From assembly GCA_965232575.1 (NCBI GenBank), contig CBDDPZ010000008.1:806001-870000 (forward strand): 64,000 bases of DNA, in the 5' to 3' direction. The DNA comes from Bin5 sp965232575. Lineage in GTDB: Bacteria; Chloroflexota; Anaerolineae; Caldilineales; Caldilineaceae. Shown here one piece after another: positions 61,562 through 64,000 of this stretch. A program made the position numbers and the translations under genes. The notes below the pieces were generated by a model. It was not told the origin of the DNA and did not search any database. It worked only from the letters and a program-made list of their open reading frames with translations. Position 1 is the first letter of the stretch, and the number at the start of each line of letters is the position of its first letter.

Positions 61562-62338
61562 TCACTGGCAGGTATAGCCGCCGTCGATGACCATGATGTT
61601 TCCGGTCATGTAGCTGGAGGCGTCGGATGCCAGGTAGATGACTGCGCCCTGCAGCTCAGGAGGTTCGCCGGCGCGACCCATCGGCACCCTGGACATCCAG
61701 TGTTCCCACCGTTCAGGGTCCTCTGCCCGCATCTCGATTACCGGGGGCGTGATCATATAGCCCGGCGCGAGGGCATTGACGCGGATACCGGCGCTCGCCC
61801 ACTCCGCGGCCAGCGATCTTGTGATCATGATGACAGCGGCCTTGGCTGAGTTGTAATGCGTGTGCTTCTGCGGGTCCAGCGCACTGATGCCGGCCATGCT
61901 GGCCATGTTGATGATGTTGCCGCGCCCCTGCCGCGACATTGGGCCGAAGGCGGCCTTGGAGAAGATGAACACGCCGGTCACGTCGATATCATAGACGCGC
62001 TTGAAGTCGGCCAGGCTGAGCGTCTCAGCCGGTTCTACGGTCGCGATGCCGGCGTTGTTGAGCAGAATATCAAGGCTGCCCAGCGTCTCGCAAACCGCAT
62101 GCACCGTCCGCTGCGCGTCCTCCTCGCTGCGGACATCGCCGCGCAAGGCCAGCGCTTGCACGCCCAGCGCCCTGATCTCTTCGGCTGTACTTTGTGCCGT
62201 TTCCAGGTCGATGTCGACGATAGCGATGTTGGCGCCGTAGCGCGCCAATCCGATCGCCATCGACTTGCCCAGCCCGCGCCCTCCGCCGGTGACGAGTGCA
62301 TTCCGCCCTGTGAGGTCGAACAGATCTCGGTTTGCCAT
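61562..62338 (-). CDS. Short-chain dehydrogenase/reductase
   Basis: From ATG 62338 the 258-residue classical SDR shows GRNALVTGGGRGLGKSMAIG (cofactor motif TGGGRGLG), D61-type GDVRSEEDAQ, NNAGIAT, the catalytic Ser in NMASMAG and Tyr-Lys in HYNSAKAA. Its C-terminus IMVIDGGYTCQ is typical. Acidic residues after strand 2 (VDIDLE) favour NAD. It is in a run of minus-strand catabolic genes. A tandem-repeat candidate operator lies upstream at 62457-62494. Confidence 0.9.
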   Translation of the reverse strand: MANRDLFDLTGRNALVTGGGRGLGKSMAIGLARYGANIAIVDIDLETAQSTAEEIRALGVQALALRGDVRSEEDAQRTVHAVCETLGSLDILLNNAGIATVEPAETLSLADFKRVYDIDVTGVFIFSKAAFGPMSRQGRGNIINMASMAGISALDPQKHTHYNSAKAAVIMITRSLAAEWASAGIRVNALAPGYMITPPVIEMRAEDPERWEHWMSRVPMGRAGEPPELQGAVIYLASDASSYMTGNIMVIDGGYTCQ

Positions 62339-62456
62339 TGGAATTTCAGCGCTTCTTCTGCGTCGAGAAGTGGTGCTCCTCATGGAAAGTTGAAGAACCG
62401 GAAGAGAAGGATCGCCTGCTTGTAACAAGCTGAAGGATTGTTTCGTGCACTGCCGT

Positions 62457-62494
62457 AAATGCTATATAGCCGTAATGCTCGTAATGCTATATAA
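62457..62494 (-). promoter_or_regulatory. AT-rich direct repeats upstream of the SDR-cupin-Gfo/Idh group
   Basis: AATGCTATATA occurs at 62458-62468 and 62483-62493, with an additional CGTAATGCT copy between them (62471-62479). On the minus strand this reads as three AGCATT(T)ACG units with TATATAG between. The island is AT-rich within GC-rich surroundings and about 120 bases before the SDR start, as expected for an operator or promoter. Confidence 0.5.
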
Positions 62495-62585
62495 GTGCGC
62501 GGCCGTGCACATCATACCGCGCCGACAGGGGGATCTGCAACTGCCGTTTTCGCGCCCTGGAAGCGCAGGCGGCTCACCTGCAGGG

Positions 62586-63386
62586 TCAGTAGTAGGGAAA
62601 CGCTCCCCCCGTAACATCAAAGACCGAGCCAACCGAATAGTCTGCGTCGGTCGAGCACAGGAAGGCCACCATATTGGCCACCTTTTGCGGAGACTGGAAA
62701 TAGCCTAACGGGATCGACGCTCGCGCCCGCGCCCGCACCTCCTGTTCCGGCGTGCCCTCAAGTCGGGCAATTTCGCCATGGACGACCTGCAGCATCTCTG
62801 TGTCCACGACGCCGGGAAATACGCAGTTCACCAGGATGTCGTAGCGCGCCAGCTCCAGCGCCATCTGTTTGCTCAATCCGACCGCGGCGTGCTTGCTGGC
62901 GACGTACCCGGCGATGGGAACGTCTTTGCCGGACGGGATCTTGCCGGCGGTTGAGGCGATCGTGACGATGCGGCCGCCCTCGCCTTGGGCGATCATTTGG
63001 CGGGCTGCCGCCTGTGAACAGTACAACACGCCCTTGGCATTGACGTTCATCTGCCAGTCCCAGGCCCTGTCGTCCAGCTCCAGCACAGGGGTGACAGCCA
63101 GCACACCGGCGTTGTTGACCATGATGTCGAGGTGTCCGAACCGGGCCGTGCACTCGGCCACCATCCGCTCGGTATCGGTCCGGCTGGTGACATCGACCTG
63201 CAGGGCCAGGGCCGTGCCGTGCCGCGCTTCGATCTCGGCTGCCACCCGCATGGCGGACTCGTTATCGATATCGGCCACGGCCACCGCCGCGCCCTCACGC
63301 GCCAGGCGTAGCGCAATGGCGCGTCCCATCCCCTGACCGGCGCCACTGACAATGGCAACCTGCTCCGCAAGCTCATATGAAGGCAT
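62586..63386 (-). CDS. Short-chain dehydrogenase/reductase
   Basis: From ATG 63386 the 266-residue SDR has EQVAIVSGAGQGMGRAIALR, NNAGVLA, the catalytic Ser in TIASTAG, and YVASKHA with Tyr and Lys. The C-terminus SVGSVFDVTGGAFPYY is of the sugar/polyol dehydrogenase type. It differs clearly in sequence from the SDR at 61562. It is the most upstream gene of the minus-strand run and probably first in its transcript. Confidence 0.9.
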   Translation of the reverse strand: MPSYELAEQVAIVSGAGQGMGRAIALRLAREGAAVAVADIDNESAMRVAAEIEARHGTALALQVDVTSRTDTERMVAECTARFGHLDIMVNNAGVLAVTPVLELDDRAWDWQMNVNAKGVLYCSQAAARQMIAQGEGGRIVTIASTAGKIPSGKDVPIAGYVASKHAAVGLSKQMALELARYDILVNCVFPGVVDTEMLQVVHGEIARLEGTPEQEVRARARASIPLGYFQSPQKVANMVAFLCSTDADYSVGSVFDVTGGAFPYY

Positions 63387-63483
63387 TGCTTCTCTCCTTT
63401 CGCAACCAAACGCAATGGCCCGTGGGTGACGACGACCGTTCCGCAGCGGGAAAACAGGGAGCGCCAATCACCCCTTCGGCCCA

Positions 63484-63501
63484 CTGTTTCACGTGAAACA
63501 G
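63484..63501. promoter_or_regulatory. parS: parS centromere-like site
   Basis: TGTTTCACGTGAAACA at 63485-63500 is an exact match to the bacterial chromosomal parS consensus bound by ParB; the palindrome extends one more base on each side (CTGTTTCACGTGAAACAG). It is intergenic, about 100 bases upstream of an SDR gene. No parA or parB is in the window. Chromosomal parS sites are usually clustered near the replication origin. Confidence 0.85.
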
Positions 63502-63805
63502 CGGGCCCGCCACCGTAGTATAATCTTTACAGGCCTATGCAGCCACAGCAGTTTGGCGGCATCTCTTGCCGGATCAGGTTCGTTTCGTATCAATGGGCGC
63601 GCCGGTCTTGGCAGATACGTTCATTCGCCCCGCCGGATCGGGGCACAGCCCAGCAGTGTATGGGCGTAACGCGTGATTGTGAGCACAGTTATCTTAGTTG
63701 AGCGGTTCAGAGGGTTGACGCCTGCGTAGACAAGGCTGGAGAGTCTATCAACAAAAGCGTATCGTCAACGTGGTCAACCTGCCGGCGGAGACGTTATGGG
63801 ATCGG
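63502..63805. other. Gene-free stretch between parS and the terminator
   Basis: No supported gene or tRNA. A TATAAT at 63519-63524 on the plus strand stands 19 bases after parS, but lacks a -35 box. A 54-codon ATG frame at 63537-63701 (MQPQQFGGISCRIRFVSYQW) has no ribosome-binding site or recognisable similarity. The unexplained length and the neighbouring parS leave room for a small RNA or further origin-region sites. Confidence 0.4.
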
Positions 63806-63841
63806 GAAAAAGACCTGGCTGACGTGAGCCACGTCAGCCAG
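63806..63841 (-). terminator. Intrinsic terminator of the minus-strand gene at the right edge
   Basis: On the minus strand CTGGCTGACGTG pairs perfectly with CACGTCAGCCAG (63841-63815, 12 bp, three-base loop). It is followed by GTCTTTTT. It stands 42 bases after the stop of the partial gene at 63883. This is the clearest rho-independent terminator in the window. Confidence 0.8.
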
Positions 63842-63882
63842 AAGTGAACGCCCTTATGTTTTCTCTTCGCAGTAATCTGCTG

Positions 63883-64000
63883 CTATCCACTGTCCCCGCG
63901 CTCGGCGCTGGCGATGCGTTCCTGCAAGGCGGCCGTCTGCTCCATCTGCTTCATGAAGCGGATCGAGCTTTTCACCAGGGTCTTCCAGTCCGGTTTGGCC
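63883..64000 (-). CDS. C-terminal end of an unidentified protein (runs off right edge)
   Basis: The last 38 codons read AKPDWKTLVKSSIRFMKQME followed by QTAALQERIASAERGDSG and a stop at 63883-63885. The stretch is helical and amphipathic, compatible with a coiled-coil or helical tail. The final codons (GDSG, TAG) are formed by a CTATCCACTGTCC unit of the spacer repeat. The terminator at 63806-63841 supports a real gene. The family cannot be told from this fragment. Confidence 0.6.
   Translation of the reverse strand, partial: AKPDWKTLVKSSIRFMKQMEQTAALQERIASAERGDSG

Noticed and set aside
63537..63701. 54-codon frame after parS
   Set aside because: No ribosome-binding site, no similarity recognised, composition not coding-like.

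Overview
The window reads as a chromosomal segment of a GC-rich, free-living or host-associated bacterium, most probably of the Chloroflexota (Caldilinea/Anaerolineae side). This is inferred from three things. The histidine-phosphatase, DUF3090 and SCO1664 gene trio is, to my knowledge, confined to Actinobacteria and Chloroflexota. Family-5 ABC importers are very abundant and are interleaved with Gfo/Idh dehydrogenases, SDRs and PhyH dioxygenases. Intergenic regions are littered with short GC-rich and CCACTA-type repeats. No rRNA, tRNA, CRISPR array, transposase or phage gene was found.

Layout. (1) 1-8.4 kb is a defence-type island on the left edge: a type I restriction-modification operon on the minus strand (hsdM, a frameshifted AbiEi-like antitoxin gene, hsdS, start of hsdR). 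A near-perfect sigma70 promoter and a perfect inverted repeat lie inside it. Behind it is a lower-GC 916-residue protein of unknown function whose N-terminal part survives only as frameshifted remnants. (2) 8.6-18.6 kb holds housekeeping and envelope genes: the MSMEG_4193/DUF3090/SCO1664 trio, a sugar nucleotidyltransferase fused to a degenerate phosphohexomutase, a SpoIID/LytB protein, TsaE and two CBS-domain proteins. (3) 18.7-22.2 kb is a damaged molybdenum-hydroxylase operon: a frameshifted FAD subunit, a [2Fe-2S] subunit joined to only the C-terminal part of the Mo subunit, and a YqeC-MocA fusion. (4) 22.4-31.8 kb and 32.7-38.6 kb are two complete family-5 ABC importers; the first has two Gfo/Idh enzymes and an amidohydrolase. 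(5) 38.7-46.7 kb holds an isomerase, a Cache lipoprotein with a duplicated 3' fragment, an M81 peptidase, VOC, two PhyH genes (one frameshifted), an Ldh-type dehydrogenase and a 2-hydroxyacid dehydrogenase. (6) 46.7-63.4 kb is almost entirely minus strand: an RbsABC-type sugar importer, RraA, Ldh, VOC, L-rhamnose mutarotase, a P450, a third family-5 importer, Gfo/Idh, cupin and two SDRs. (7) At the right edge an exact 16-bp parS palindrome and a clear intrinsic terminator lie between the SDR and the 3' end of an unidentified gene.

Regions 4-6 look like catabolic modules. Importers bring in sugar-like or sugar-acid compounds; neighbouring NAD(P)-dependent dehydrogenases, isomerase, mutarotase, RraA-type aldolase and oxygenases would process them. 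Substrates cannot be read from sequence. At least three otherwise normal genes carry single-base frameshifts and several others are truncated. Either this lineage is losing genes or the assembly contains indel errors; both must be weighed for every broken gene below.
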